Notes under the pieces: generated by a model
Database searches by the model: none
Told to the model about the DNA's origin: nothing
The model's input: only the letters and a program-made list of their open reading frames with translations
Program-made: the position numbers and the translations under genes
NCBI GenBank assembly: GCA_016718505.1
Contig: JADKDE010000004.1
Span: 124,001-188,000 of the forward strand
Length of the DNA: 64,000 bases
Source of the DNA: Saprospiraceae bacterium
Lineage (GTDB): Bacteria > Bacteroidota > Bacteroidia > Chitinophagales > Saprospiraceae
Direction: 5' to 3'
In this document: piece by piece, positions 19,352-29,819 of the stretch
Layout: every line of letters starts with the position of its first letter
How positions within the stretch are numbered: position 1 is the first letter of the stretch

Positions 19352-19393
19352 AAAAAAAGGGAGCCTCCTGAGTAGAAGGACTCCCCAAAAAAA
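19352..19393 (-). terminator. Terminator after the coiled-coil membrane protein gene
   Basis: On the minus strand GGGGAGTCCT pairs with AGGAGGCTCCC, followed by a T run. It separates the 19416-20393 gene from the DUF2452-gldH pair. Confidence 0.75.
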
Positions 19394-19415
19394 TTACACC
19401 ATGAAAACACAAAAC

Positions 19416-20393
19416 TTATTTAAGTTTAAAATTACCTTTTCCTACTAGATAACCTTTGTTATAAACTTCTACTTCGTAAACACCAGGGGAGAATGGATTG
19501 TTTTTGTTCCAAACTGTACAATCAGAAACTTCTTGGTTTTGATAAGAAATTTCTTTAGCACACGTATATCTCATTTGGTCATTTGTATCATTGTTAACCA
19601 CTACACCTGATCCTTGGTCTTCAACAGCGATGATTTCACCTTGAGGATTAAGGATTCTAAAGTGAAATGTTTCGGTACCAGCTTCAGTCACACTGTTCTT
19701 GAGTAGTTTGAAACAAATCTTAAGGCGATCGATGTTTTCAGCATTTCGTTTTTTGCTTTCTTTGCCACTTTCACGAACTTTGAATCCAGTCACTACGATA
19801 TCAGAAACGGCTATAGCCGAGGCTTTGGTAACCTTTTTCTTAAGGTTTTTTCTTTCCTCTTCGATACGAGATTTTTCGTCCTCGATGGCTTTTTTCTGAG
19901 CTGTCAAGTCTTGATTGGCAGATCTAGCAGTGACTACTTCTGTATTAAGATCTTGATTTTCCTTTGATAATTGAGTATTGGAAGCCGTAAGTTCCTCGTT
20001 TTTCTTTTTAAGTTCGGTAATCTCACCAAGATAAACATTTACTTGGTCTTTCAACTTGGCCAATTGGGCTTTGGCAGAACCATAATCTTTCTTGATGGTG
20101 ATAAGATTTGAAATCTGACTTCTTTGCTTTTCAAGATCAGCTTTTTGAGTTTCGATCAATTGGTTTAATTCGGTATTAGTGGTTTTTTGAGCATCGAGGT
20201 CGGCCATAGCTTGCTTGAACTGAACGTCAAGGTCATCGGAAAGTTTTTTAGATTCAACAAGTTGAGCCGATTGAGTATCGATGGTGGTGGACTTGGAAGA
20301 TCCATCCATGTATTGATATATATTCAATCCTAATAAACTTAACAGCGCAATGATAGCAACCGTTTTAAAATTTGAGTTTTTATTTTCTTCCAT
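19416..20393 (-). CDS. Single-pass membrane protein with long coiled coil
   Basis: The 325-residue protein has one membrane helix (residues 11-27), then about 150 residues of coiled coil (residues 40-195, rich in E, K, Q, A). A C-terminal beta domain (residues 200-325) ends SPGVYEVEVYNKGYLVGKG. The helix near the N-terminus suggests a periplasmic C-terminal domain. Homologues are sometimes labelled as partitioning proteins; I see no ATPase. Function unknown. Confidence 0.75.
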   Translation of the reverse strand: MEENKNSNFKTVAIIALLSLLGLNIYQYMDGSSKSTTIDTQSAQLVESKKLSDDLDVQFKQAMADLDAQKTTNTELNQLIETQKADLEKQRSQISNLITIKKDYGSAKAQLAKLKDQVNVYLGEITELKKKNEELTASNTQLSKENQDLNTEVVTARSANQDLTAQKKAIEDEKSRIEEERKNLKKKVTKASAIAVSDIVVTGFKVRESGKESKKRNAENIDRLKICFKLLKNSVTEAGTETFHFRILNPQGEIIAVEDQGSGVVVNNDTNDQMRYTCAKEISYQNQEVSDCTVWNKNNPFSPGVYEVEVYNKGYLVGKGNFKLK

Positions 20394-20476
20394 ATTAAGG
20401 GGTATTTTAAGGGGTAAAATTACTGTATTATTTACTACATTTACAATTTATTAGAAATTTTTTTCAAATTGAATCT

Positions 20477-21232
20477 ATGTTCGATAATATTGACTTTAAA
20501 AAAATATTATTTTTTGATATAGAAACGGTAAGTTCGACCAGATATTATAATGAACTGCCATCAAACTTGCAATACCATTGGCAAAGAAAATGTAAAGCGT
20601 GGTCAACTCAAGGAGATGCAGAGGCATTGGGAGAAGAACTTTATGAGAAACTATATTCAGAAAAAGCAGGAATATATGCCGAATTTGGTCGAATCGTTTG
20701 TATATCTATGGGGTATTTATACAAGGATGAAAACGGCGTATTAAAAACCAAAATTAAATCCTTTTATTCTGAGAAGGAAACGGAGATTCTGGCACAGTTA
20801 ATTGAGCTATTGGAGAAATATTTTAATAATCCTACCAATCAATATTTGCTAGGACACAATATTAAAGAATTTGACATTCCATACATATGTAGGAGATTGA
20901 TTATCAATGGTATGGATGTACCAAAGATCCTAGATTTAGCAGGTAAAAAGCCATGGGAATCTAAGCATCTTCTTGACACCTTGGAGTGGTGGAAATTCGG
21001 CGACTACAAGAGTTTTACGTCCTTGGATTTGTTGGCTTCGGTGCTAGGTATCGAATCTTCTAAGTCCGATATAGACGGTAGCCAAGTAGGAGGAGTATTT
21101 TATGAAGAAAATGATTTGAAGCGGATTGCAAAATACTGCGAACGAGATGTTTTGGTGTTGGTTCAATTGTTTTTACGGCTTCAGAATCAAAAACTATTGG
21201 GCGAAGACCAGATAGAAATGACCCAATTTTAA
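20477..21232 (+). CDS. Predicted 3'-5' exonuclease, PolB-like DEDD family
   Basis: The 251-residue protein has exonuclease motif I FFDIETVSS (about 14-22), motif II GHNIKEFDIPYICRR and motif III YCERDVLVLVQLFLRL, giving the D-E / D / D acidic set of the RNase H-like PF10108 family. It probably removes nucleotides from single strands; the physiological substrate is unknown. rpe follows at 20 nt. Confidence 0.85.
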   Translation: MFDNIDFKKILFFDIETVSSTRYYNELPSNLQYHWQRKCKAWSTQGDAEALGEELYEKLYSEKAGIYAEFGRIVCISMGYLYKDENGVLKTKIKSFYSEKETEILAQLIELLEKYFNNPTNQYLLGHNIKEFDIPYICRRLIINGMDVPKILDLAGKKPWESKHLLDTLEWWKFGDYKSFTSLDLLASVLGIESSKSDIDGSQVGGVFYEENDLKRIAKYCERDVLVLVQLFLRLQNQKLLGEDQIEMTQF

Positions 21233-21252
21233 ACCAATAAGAGAATAAATTT

Positions 21253-21900
21253 ATGCATATTATCGCACCGTCATTGCTCGCAGCAGATTTTTCCATACTA
21301 AAGGAAGAAATAGAAATGGTAAATGCCTCTGAGGCAGATTGGCTTCATCTTGATATCATGGATGGGCGTTATGTCCCCAATATATCCTTTGGATTTCCCG
21401 TATTGGACCAAGTCAAGAAATACTCGAAAAAGCCTATGGACGTGCATCTTATGATCATCGAGCCTGAAAAATATTTGGAAAGATTTGCGAAAGTAGGGGC
21501 TAATTTAATTTCTGTTCATTACGAAGCGTGTACACATTTACATAGGACTATTTATCAGATAAAAGAGCTAGGCTGTAAGGCAGGAATTGCGCTTAATCCA
21601 CACACTCCAGTATCGCATCTCACGGATATAATTGGGGATATCGATTTGGTATGCCTTATGTCAGTCAATCCTGGATTTGGCGGTCAAAAATTTATTGAAA
21701 ATACTTATCGAAAAATCGGAGCATTGGTAGAGATTTCTGGACACGTGAATCCAGGGCTTTTGATCGAAATAGATGGGGGAGTGGATCAACATAATGCGAG
21801 GAAGTTAATCGACTGCGGTGCGAACGTTTTGGTGGCAGGAAGCAGTGTTTTTTCCAATGAGAACCCAATAGAAGCTATAAAAAGGCTCAAACATTGTTAA
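21253..21900 (+). CDS. rpe: Ribulose-phosphate 3-epimerase
   Basis: Rpe interconverts ribulose-5-phosphate and xylulose-5-phosphate. At 215 residues it is a TIM barrel of family length. Metal and catalytic motifs are HLDIMDGRYVPN, MDVHLMI, MSVNPGFGGQKF and EIDGGVDQHNA, and the phosphate loop is VAGSSVF. It functions with the split transketolase found at 41.6-43.5 kb. Confidence 0.96.
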   Translation: MHIIAPSLLAADFSILKEEIEMVNASEADWLHLDIMDGRYVPNISFGFPVLDQVKKYSKKPMDVHLMIIEPEKYLERFAKVGANLISVHYEACTHLHRTIYQIKELGCKAGIALNPHTPVSHLTDIIGDIDLVCLMSVNPGFGGQKFIENTYRKIGALVEISGHVNPGLLIEIDGGVDQHNARKLIDCGANVLVAGSSVFSNENPIEAIKRLKHC

Positions 21901-21972
21901 TATTTTTTAAAGGAAAATTTTCTACAATAAAATTTGGTTTACCATTTATGATTTTAAATATTAATGACTAAT

Positions 21973-24276
21973 ATGAAGCAAGTCTTTGTTGTTTTTTTTA
22001 CCCTTTTAATAAGCCATGTTTTTGGACAAAATGATTTGCCAATTGGTTCTTGGGAGACCTATCTGCCATATAGAGAAGGGAATATGGTGACCCAAAGCGA
22101 TTCTAAAATATATTATGCGACGCAATTGAGTATTTTTACTGTTGACAAAACCACCAATGAGGTTGAGTTTTATGACAAAACAGATGGCTTAACTGAAGTA
22201 GGTATCCAGTCGATAGTGTATGATCAAAATTCCAAATCTTTGGTCATCGTTTATGAAAATTCATCCATCGACATCATAAAGGATGATATCGTTTATAATC
22301 TTCCCAACATTAAGAATAATACGACTATCCAAGGCGATAGAACGATCCATCGGGCTAGGGTTTACGATAGCAATTTATATTTGTGTACAGGGTTTGGCCT
22401 TGTGCAGATTGATCTAAATACACGAGATTTTGGGTTCACATCGATACAAAATTTTGCAGTTCGTGATATTGCAATTTTTCAGAATCAATATTTTGTAGCC
22501 ACGGATGGAGGACTTTATTCGATTCCACAAAACAGCAACCCAGCGGATTTTTCTATATGGAAAAAATGGGATCAAGCTTCGGGAATTCCTGCAAGTTTCA
22601 AGCCATTCAGCCTTGGCAAATTGGGTGAAGGATTGTTGGTTGGTGGCGATAATACGCTGTACATTTTTGAAGGAAATCAATTCAATGTATTCAAAAATTT
22701 TGCTGGACGATATGTGAAATTTATCAATAGTGAAAAACCAAAAGTATTGGTGGGGTGGTCTTGTCGTCCTAACTATTGTGATGGAACGGTTGAAGTCTAT
22801 AATCCTGATAAGTCCCTTGTAGGTACACAAGGTTGGGACTGTGTAAAAACCTGTGATTACGCATTGATAGATGAATCCTCTCGGGTTTGGTATGGCGACC
22901 AAGGCAAAGGCTACCGAGTCGAAAATACGCTTGGCGAAGGATGTCACCCTAAGGTTTTTAATTCGCCTAGGACCTTCTATTCCACCGATATCGAAAGCAT
23001 AGGAAAGAATCTATACATAGCCGCAGGTGGTGTTGACAATTCCGAATCTTATTTGTTTCGTGAAGATGGTCTTATGTATAGAGAGGAAGGCACTTGGAAA
23101 GAATTAAATAAATATACCAATCAGGACATAGCAGACCAAGATATAAGAGATTTTTATCAAATTGAGAAAAAACCTAGAACAAATAAGCTGTATATAGGCA
23201 CCTACTATGAAGGAATAATCGAGAAAGATGGGGATAACATCACTCTATACAATTCCCACAACAGCAGTCTTCAAGGGACTCAAGGAGACACACAAAGGGT
23301 AAGGATAAGTGGATTGGCATTTGATAAAAACAACAACCTTTGGATTGCCAATTTTTTCGGATCTAGGCCCATTAGCGTGCTAAAAGACAAGGGAGGTTGG
23401 AAAAATTTTGGAGGAGTGGGTTTGACGGCTCTTTCTCAAGTAGTTGTCGATAATAATAATTTCAAATGGTTTGTGGTCAGAGGGGTGAATGGAGGTATTT
23501 TGTTGTTTGATGAGGGTAAGAATATCGATGATGAATCAGACGATCGCTACCGGTTAATAAACACATCGAATTCTATATTGCCAACACAATATGTCAATTG
23601 TTTGGCTGTGGATTTGGAGGGTGATGTCTGGGCTGGGACGACAGAAGGAATTGCCATATTCGAATGTGGATCAGGTGCCTTCAACCCTGAATGTAAAGGC
23701 ACAGAACGGATCATTTCTCAAAATGGAATTGGAGCCATTTTATTAAAAGAACAAAATATAAAATGTATAGCCATAGATGGGGCAAATCGAAAATGGATCG
23801 GTACTACAAATGGCGTTTTTGTTCAATCCCCTTCGGGCGAAGATCCAATTCATCATTTTACAGCTTCAAACTCCCCATTATTGGACGATGTAATCAGCAC
23901 CATACATATTTCAGAAAGCGACGGCACAGTATATATCGGCACTAGTAAAGGCGTATGCTCCTATCGAGGCGAGGCATCCTTGGGTGTATCTGAACTAAAG
24001 AAAGAAACTGTTTTTGCATTTCCCAATCCTGTTCGGCCAGAGTATTCAGGCCTTGTAGCCATCAAGGGCTTGACCAGAGATGCCAATATAAAGATCACCG
24101 ATATCAATGGCGAATTGGTGTTTGAGACCATCGCACTAGGAGGTCAGGCTATGTGGGATACCAAAGATTTCTCAGGCAATAAAGTTTCGTCTGGAATTTA
24201 TCTCGTGTTTTGCACAGATACTTCCAGCGTAGATGATGCTCCGTCTATGGTAACCAAGATCGCCATAGTCAGATAA
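21973..24276 (+). CDS. porZ: PorZ, T9SS surface beta-propeller protein
   Basis: A signal peptide ending near HVFGQ is followed by the PorZ opening IGSWETYLPY and repeated two-component-regulator-like propeller blades (for example NNLWIANFFG, GDVWAGTTEGIAIFE, RKWIGTTNGVF). The C-terminus (about 680-767) is a T9SS-type domain beginning FPNPVRPEYSG. PorZ is part of the PorU-PorV-PorQ-PorZ attachment complex that modifies T9SS cargo. I prefer ATG 21973 over 21964. About 767 residues, full length. Confidence 0.9.
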   Translation: MKQVFVVFFTLLISHVFGQNDLPIGSWETYLPYREGNMVTQSDSKIYYATQLSIFTVDKTTNEVEFYDKTDGLTEVGIQSIVYDQNSKSLVIVYENSSIDIIKDDIVYNLPNIKNNTTIQGDRTIHRARVYDSNLYLCTGFGLVQIDLNTRDFGFTSIQNFAVRDIAIFQNQYFVATDGGLYSIPQNSNPADFSIWKKWDQASGIPASFKPFSLGKLGEGLLVGGDNTLYIFEGNQFNVFKNFAGRYVKFINSEKPKVLVGWSCRPNYCDGTVEVYNPDKSLVGTQGWDCVKTCDYALIDESSRVWYGDQGKGYRVENTLGEGCHPKVFNSPRTFYSTDIESIGKNLYIAAGGVDNSESYLFREDGLMYREEGTWKELNKYTNQDIADQDIRDFYQIEKKPRTNKLYIGTYYEGIIEKDGDNITLYNSHNSSLQGTQGDTQRVRISGLAFDKNNNLWIANFFGSRPISVLKDKGGWKNFGGVGLTALSQVVVDNNNFKWFVVRGVNGGILLFDEGKNIDDESDDRYRLINTSNSILPTQYVNCLAVDLEGDVWAGTTEGIAIFECGSGAFNPECKGTERIISQNGIGAILLKEQNIKCIAIDGANRKWIGTTNGVFVQSPSGEDPIHHFTASNSPLLDDVISTIHISESDGTVYIGTSKGVCSYRGEASLGVSELKKETVFAFPNPVRPEYSGLVAIKGLTRDANIKITDINGELVFETIALGGQAMWDTKDFSGNKVSSGIYLVFCTDTSSVDDAPSMVTKIAIVR

Positions 24277-24281
24277 TAAAA

Positions 24282-26507
24282 TTATATTTCCACACCAAAA
24301 CCAAAATTAAACGTGCGACCTTCCCCAGAAATTAAACCAGGTCCAGGATAACCCCCAGCTCTTCTAGTGGCATATTTTATATTGCCGATATTGTTTAGAT
24401 TAAAGTGAAAGTCAAAACGCTTGTTGAGGCGATATTTGATGGAAAAATCCCAAAGATTATAGCCATTTATTTTGCCAATGGTCGCAGCAGTATTTGGTGA
24501 TTCGGTATTGTTGGCATCGCTGTAAACACTGCTAGTTATTTTGGTTTGCAATGCCACAGATATCCCCTTTATATCGTAATTTATCCCGATTAAGTGAATT
24601 TGGCTAGGCGCATTTTCTACTTTTTTGTCGGCTAAATTGGTATAATTGATAGTGGTATTGGGTGCTGTGCCGGCAGTGCTGGTTATCTTAAAATCCTTAT
24701 ACCTTGCGTCGATGAATGCCATGCTGGTAAAGGCTTTTAGCGTACCATATTTAATTGGGATTTTAAAAATATTCGAAATATTGAACTCGATGAATGACTC
24801 AATGCCTTTATGGTTCGTCTGCCCAAGATTTGTCCTAAATAAATATGTACTTTTACTTGGATCGTCATTTGTATATTTGGAAATATTGCCAATCTTGTTG
24901 TCATACTGAATATAAAATGCGCTGATATCCCAAGTAATCCAAGTTTTTAAAGCACCTCTAAAACCCAAGTCTGCATTGTACCCTGTAGCATCTTTTAGGT
25001 CTGGATCAATAACATCTGTCGTAGCTGCGGGAATAAGTTCAGAAAAAAGTACAGGTCTAAAAGCTTGGGATATATTTCCATAAAAACTCATATCATTAAG
25101 CTTGTAATCGAGTCCTAAGCCTGCTAGAAGCACCTTGCGCTCTATGGTGTTCAAGTCTGAATTTATTTCTTGATTGTTAACAATATTTAGCCTTCCTGAA
25201 CCTTTAGATTGGATGTATTCAAATCTCAAGCCTGGCACAACACTAAAATGATCGGTGATTTGAAACTGATTTTCTAAAAAGAGCGCAGCATTTTTAGTAG
25301 TAAAGTTTAAGTCTGTAAGATATTTAAGTCCTTTTAGATCTGTGTTAAAGTCATCCCCTGTATCGCCTTTGCCCTTCAGCCTGCGATTCATATCCGATTG
25401 GTAAGCTCTAAGTCCAAAGGAAATTTTGTGAAATTGTTTTCCAAGGCCATATTTAATATTATTTCGCCATTCAAGGCCTAGGTTTTTGTATTTATCATTG
25501 TCCAATTGTCGTGGATTATAATCACTGGTCGAATTGTTGATGGTGTCTAGGATATTAGCGGCAGCGACGAAACCGATGCTGTTTCTTTGAGCTATTAATC
25601 CGAAAATATTCAGATCCGTATTCCAATTGTTTATTTTACTTTCTAGGTGAATGGAACCCAAATTCCACGGCGTACTGAACCAATTTCTTTGGCGGAAGGA
25701 TTGCCTTGGATCAACTTGAAATTGCTTGTCTGTTAGCCCTCCTGATTGTTGTATTTTATAACCCATGTTTGTGTATTCGGCAGAAATACTCGTGAAGGGC
25801 GAGAGGGTATATCTGACCATGGCGTGTGTATGAATTACCTCATATTTGCCATTTTCTCTCCATCCATCCCCTCTGCGATAGTGATTATAGACTTTGTAAT
25901 CAAATTTTTTAAATTTGCCAGCTACAGAATTGAAAGTACTAAAAAGCCCATAGCTCCCGATAGAATTTTGAGATCGGAAAACGATGGGCTTGGTGATGTA
26001 ATCCCTTTTCAGAATATAATTCAAAAGTCCACCAAATTGAGGACCGAATTGCAAAGAAGCACCGCCTCTGATGATTTGGATTTTTTCAACAGCCTCCATA
26101 GGCGGATTGTAGTAAGCTTCAGGATATCCGAATACATCGCTAGAGATGTCATAGGCATTTTGACGGGTATTAAATTCCCAACTTCTGTTTGGACTTAAGC
26201 CCCGGGCAGCAACATTCATTTGGGTGCCAGATCCGTCGTTTTCCCAAATGGAAATCCCAGGTACCTTCGCGAATATCTGTCTAGCGCTGTTGTTTACTAG
26301 ATTTGCACCCGTTTTTGAGAGTTGGATGGTTTCATTTTTTTTACCAGAATAAATAACGGTCCCTGACACGGACTCCATCCAATAAGGTCGATTGATTTCG
26401 TTTTTTATAAAGACTGAATCAAGGGTCTGATTAAGGCTAGGTTCTTGTGCATTTAAGCCATTTATTACCAATACAAACAAAATAATTTTAATATAACGAT
26501 TAGACAT
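24282..26507 (-). CDS. TonB-dependent receptor, FecA-like
   Basis: The 741-residue protein has a signal peptide (ending GLNAQ) and a plug domain at about 40-165, with the FecA-like motif NAYDISSDVFGYPEAYYNPP and IQIIRGGASLQFGPQFGG. A 22-strand beta-barrel ends in aromatic GRTFNFGFGVEI. It likely imports a ferric siderophore or citrate chelate. The AraC regulator gene lies 94 nt upstream on the same strand, which supports a metal-uptake role. Confidence 0.87.
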   Translation of the reverse strand: MSNRYIKIILFVLVINGLNAQEPSLNQTLDSVFIKNEINRPYWMESVSGTVIYSGKKNETIQLSKTGANLVNNSARQIFAKVPGISIWENDGSGTQMNVAARGLSPNRSWEFNTRQNAYDISSDVFGYPEAYYNPPMEAVEKIQIIRGGASLQFGPQFGGLLNYILKRDYITKPIVFRSQNSIGSYGLFSTFNSVAGKFKKFDYKVYNHYRRGDGWRENGKYEVIHTHAMVRYTLSPFTSISAEYTNMGYKIQQSGGLTDKQFQVDPRQSFRQRNWFSTPWNLGSIHLESKINNWNTDLNIFGLIAQRNSIGFVAAANILDTINNSTSDYNPRQLDNDKYKNLGLEWRNNIKYGLGKQFHKISFGLRAYQSDMNRRLKGKGDTGDDFNTDLKGLKYLTDLNFTTKNAALFLENQFQITDHFSVVPGLRFEYIQSKGSGRLNIVNNQEINSDLNTIERKVLLAGLGLDYKLNDMSFYGNISQAFRPVLFSELIPAATTDVIDPDLKDATGYNADLGFRGALKTWITWDISAFYIQYDNKIGNISKYTNDDPSKSTYLFRTNLGQTNHKGIESFIEFNISNIFKIPIKYGTLKAFTSMAFIDARYKDFKITSTAGTAPNTTINYTNLADKKVENAPSQIHLIGINYDIKGISVALQTKITSSVYSDANNTESPNTAATIGKINGYNLWDFSIKYRLNKRFDFHFNLNNIGNIKYATRRAGGYPGPGLISGEGRTFNFGFGVEI

Positions 26508-26601
26508 TTTTAGTTTTTTTATTTAAAAATCGAGTGCAAAGCTATTTAGATAAACTTGCAAGGGTTTGTGAGATAAGAAAATTAAATTGTGAAAAAGGGA
26601 A

Positions 26602-27327
26602 TTAATTATTTCGGCTATTACTTGGTGAGATCCCAGTGAAAGCCTTGAAAGAGTTGGTAAAATTGCTTGTGTTAGAAAAGCCTACGAGTTCGGCTATCTC
26701 ACCAATGGAGGAATCGGTTTGGGCCAAGAGTAATTTTGCTTTGGTGATTCTTTGCTCTTGTACAAAACTAAATATTGTGCATTGGAAAATGTCTTTAAAG
26801 CCTTTTTTTAGGTAACATTGATTCATTCCGACCATTTTTGCAAGTTCAGAAATGATTGGGGGATTGGATAGATTGCTGAGTAATATTTCTTTTGCTTGAA
26901 AAATTTTTTCCTTCTCGTAGGGATTATTTAAAAATTTGCAATTGTAGCATTTATCCAAAGACTCTACTTCACATTTTATCGATAGTACCAGTAATTCTAA
27001 AGCCTTACTCTCCATAAAAATATTGCCAAGACCATCTTCTAGTTTAGAATTTAATAGATCTAGGATTATCATTTGTGAAGCACAACAAATGTCCTTGAAA
27101 TAAACGGAGCCTTGTTGCAAAATCGTGGACCCAAATGATTCGAGATAATCAATATTATATTGAAAATTTAAAATAAAAGCACCTCCATCCAAAAACTCGG
27201 GCCCAAGGTTTTCTTGACTTTGAAAATGTACAATCAATTGGATCTTGTCACCAAAATACGATAGAACTATCTTGTTGTCAACATGGGTCGTAATGTATTT
27301 TTTAGAATATGTAATCCGCTGATTCAA
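26602..27327 (-). CDS. AraC-family regulator, PchR-like
   Basis: The 241-residue protein has a C-terminal double helix-turn-helix of AraC type (residues about 150-238), with ISELAKMVGMNQCYLKKGFKDIF and IGEIAELVGFSNTSNFTNSFKAF. The N-terminal part resembles PchR-type siderophore sensors and has a CYNC motif and CC pair. It probably controls the adjacent TonB receptor gene. Confidence 0.85.
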   Translation of the reverse strand: MNQRITYSKKYITTHVDNKIVLSYFGDKIQLIVHFQSQENLGPEFLDGGAFILNFQYNIDYLESFGSTILQQGSVYFKDICCASQMIILDLLNSKLEDGLGNIFMESKALELLVLSIKCEVESLDKCYNCKFLNNPYEKEKIFQAKEILLSNLSNPPIISELAKMVGMNQCYLKKGFKDIFQCTIFSFVQEQRITKAKLLLAQTDSSIGEIAELVGFSNTSNFTNSFKAFTGISPSNSRNN

Positions 27328-27873
27328 AGATATTTAAGTGTTAATAGTATCAAATTGAGAAAAACTGCAATTATGATTTTGGCCAAAAAATAAATTCAAA
27401 GTTTGCTTATATAATGCAATTCAATATTTATTGTTTAATAAAAATGGAATTTAAATGAACATAAAAGGTCGAGATTGATAATTGACTAATTTTCGTTGAT
27501 CAAATTTTTATCGATAGAATGGTAAAGGGTAGATATTCGATTGTACAAATGTATGGATATTAAAGACACTTTGGGTTATTTATTTTCAGAACCATTTGAT
27601 GGTAGATTTTGAATAACTTAAACTTAAAGCATATATATTCAGATATTTATCATTAGGAATAATATTATTTTGCTCGATTTATTAGTTTTAAAATTAAGTA
27701 TAAGTTTGTGTAATTGTAAAACGCAAGAAATCAAATTTATTTGATGTTTGTTTAAAAAAATCTACTAGAAATTTTGTTTGTAATCAAAAATCTGAACCCC
27801 TCAAATTAAAAATATTGACTATTTTTTATTAACTTTGGTGAGCAAAAGTTTTAGAATTAAAAAAGGAAAAAAC
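27328..27873. other. Long AT-rich divergent intergenic region
   Basis: This gap lies between the divergent AraC and PPK2 genes. TAACTTTG at 27830-27837 fits a -7 box for the PPK2 gene. I see no RNA, repeat or open frame. Confidence 0.5.
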
Positions 27874-28989
27874 ATGGGAAAATCAAGAAGTAAAAAAACT
27901 AAATCTGAAGTCAAGCCAAGTTCTAAAAAACTTGTATCTCAAGGTGACGTGATCGGAGGAGTTACTCCAGAAACAGCGAGAGAAAAAACAATCGAAAGAA
28001 ATGTTCGAACAAGAATAAACCAAGAATCAGTGGTGATTTCGGATATCATGAATGCACAAGGGGATAATAAAATAGCCAGTACCATTGAATATTTGAAAAA
28101 TTATAGCATTCAAGAGCAAAAAGATATTTTAGCCACCCTTCAAAGCAATTTAAATGAACAGCCAATAAATATTCATCCCGATGATGAGTTGTTATCTAAT
28201 TGGAGGGAAGTGGATTATCCATACAGATATTTGATGTCTCGTAAAAACTATGAGAAACAAAAGTATGACCTTCAAGTGGAACTTTTAAAATTGCAAAATT
28301 GGGTAAAAGAATCAGGTTCAAGGGTTGTGATTTTATTTGAAGGTAGAGATGCAGCTGGCAAAGGAGGTACCATCAAGCGATTTATGGAACATTTGAATCC
28401 ACGTGGTGCACGAGTAGTCGCCTTAGAAAAGCCTACCGATGAGGAGCGAGGACAATGGTTTTTCCAACGATATATAAAACATTTGCCAACTAAAGGAGAA
28501 ATAGTGTTGTTCGACCGATCATGGTATAATAGGGCAGGGGTTGAGCGCGTGATGGGATTTTGCAATGAAAAGGAATACAGTGAATTCATGCAACAAGCAC
28601 CTGAATTTGAGAAAAATCTTGTTCAAAGTGGTATTTTGTTGTTTAAATTTTGGTTCAGTGTAACTAGAGAAGAGCAAAAACGAAGATTTAAAGAGAGAGA
28701 AACACATCCCCTCAAACAGTGGAAATTGTCTCCAGTTGATAAAGCATCTTTGGGGAAATGGGATGAATATACCATCGCAAAAGAACAAATGTTTTTTCAC
28801 ACCGATACTTCTGATGCCCCTTGGACAGTAATAAAATCCAATTGTAAAAAGCGCGCTAGATTGAATGCTTTGAGGTATATCTTGCATAAAGTCCCTTATG
28901 TGGGTAAGAGTCAACAGGTGATTGGCAAATTAGATCCATTGATAATCGGTCGCTCAAACGAGAATACAATAAATATAGTGAGCTCATAG
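27874..28989 (+). CDS. Polyphosphate kinase 2 family protein
   Basis: PPK2 enzymes transfer phosphate between polyphosphate and nucleotides. From the ATG at 27874 the protein is 371 residues. It has an N-terminal basic and low-complexity tail (residues 1-60), the Walker A LFEGRDAAGKGGTIKRF at about 155-171, and the lid/Walker B region VLFDRSWYNRAGVERVMGF. Single PPK2 domain, class I-like. The open frame extends upstream to a TTG at 27835; the purine-rich stretch before 27874 favours the ATG. Confidence 0.92.
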   Translation: MGKSRSKKTKSEVKPSSKKLVSQGDVIGGVTPETAREKTIERNVRTRINQESVVISDIMNAQGDNKIASTIEYLKNYSIQEQKDILATLQSNLNEQPINIHPDDELLSNWREVDYPYRYLMSRKNYEKQKYDLQVELLKLQNWVKESGSRVVILFEGRDAAGKGGTIKRFMEHLNPRGARVVALEKPTDEERGQWFFQRYIKHLPTKGEIVLFDRSWYNRAGVERVMGFCNEKEYSEFMQQAPEFEKNLVQSGILLFKFWFSVTREEQKRRFKERETHPLKQWKLSPVDKASLGKWDEYTIAKEQMFFHTDTSDAPWTVIKSNCKKRARLNALRYILHKVPYVGKSQQVIGKLDPLIIGRSNENTINIVSS

Positions 28990-29100
28990 AAATTGTACAA
29001 AAAGCAATTCTTTTGGCTTGCGGTTAATGTTGTGGCTGTTTTTAATCATCAAAGTTTCACTTTCTGTTTACAAGTCGGCATCTAATAATACCTTGCGGAA

Positions 29101-29751
29101 ATGGATAGATACAAAGAAACTTTTGAAACTTGGAATAGAATAGCTGTGCTATATCAAGACAAGTTTATGGATTTAGACTTGTATAATGAAACATATGACT
29201 ATATATGTAATTCTATTTCCAAGGACAATCCAAAAATATTGGAAATAGGCTGTGGACCAGGAAATATTGCAAAGTACCTTTTAGCCAAAAGGCCAGATTT
29301 TGATATTTGGGGCATTGATGTTGCACCCAATATGATTGAACTTGCAAGAAAGAATAATCCAAATGCGAAGTTTACTTTAATGGATTGCAGAAATGTTTCT
29401 GAAATTAACTCAAAATTTGATGCAATCATTTGTGGCTTTTGTTTGCCTTATTTATCACATACAGATAGCGGAAATTTAATCACAGATTGTAGCAATTTAC
29501 TGCGAGAAAATGGACTTATTTATATCAGTTTTGTCCAAGGCAACCCAAATAATTCTGGTTTTCAAGTTGGGAGTAGTAGCGATCGAAGTTTTTTCTATTA
29601 TCATGAAATAGAATCTCTAACCTTAGCTTTAAATGAAAGTAAATTTGAAATATTAAAAATATTTAATTTGGAGTATAAAAATAATCTAGCAGAATTTGAA
29701 GTTCATACCATAATAACAGCGAAGAAAATATCTGCTCTTGACGATCGATAA
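29101..29751 (+). CDS. Class I SAM-dependent methyltransferase
   Basis: The 216-residue protein has SAM motif I ILEIGCGPGNIAKYL (about 41-55), GIDVAPNMIELARKNNP and FDAIICGFCLPYLSH. Substrate unknown. Single gene between PPK2 and the palindrome array. Confidence 0.87.
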   Translation: MDRYKETFETWNRIAVLYQDKFMDLDLYNETYDYICNSISKDNPKILEIGCGPGNIAKYLLAKRPDFDIWGIDVAPNMIELARKNNPNAKFTLMDCRNVSEINSKFDAIICGFCLPYLSHTDSGNLITDCSNLLRENGLIYISFVQGNPNNSGFQVGSSSDRSFFYYHEIESLTLALNESKFEILKIFNLEYKNNLAEFEVHTIITAKKISALDDR

Positions 29752-29819
29752 CATTTGAACAATTCAATGTTGCTCTAATTAATTTAGCCATAAATAAAAT
29801 AGGACACCAAGGGTTAAAA

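Noticed and set aside
22414..22947. Minus-strand frame of 177 codons inside porZ
   Set aside because: Antisense shadow with no start signal or recognisable domain.
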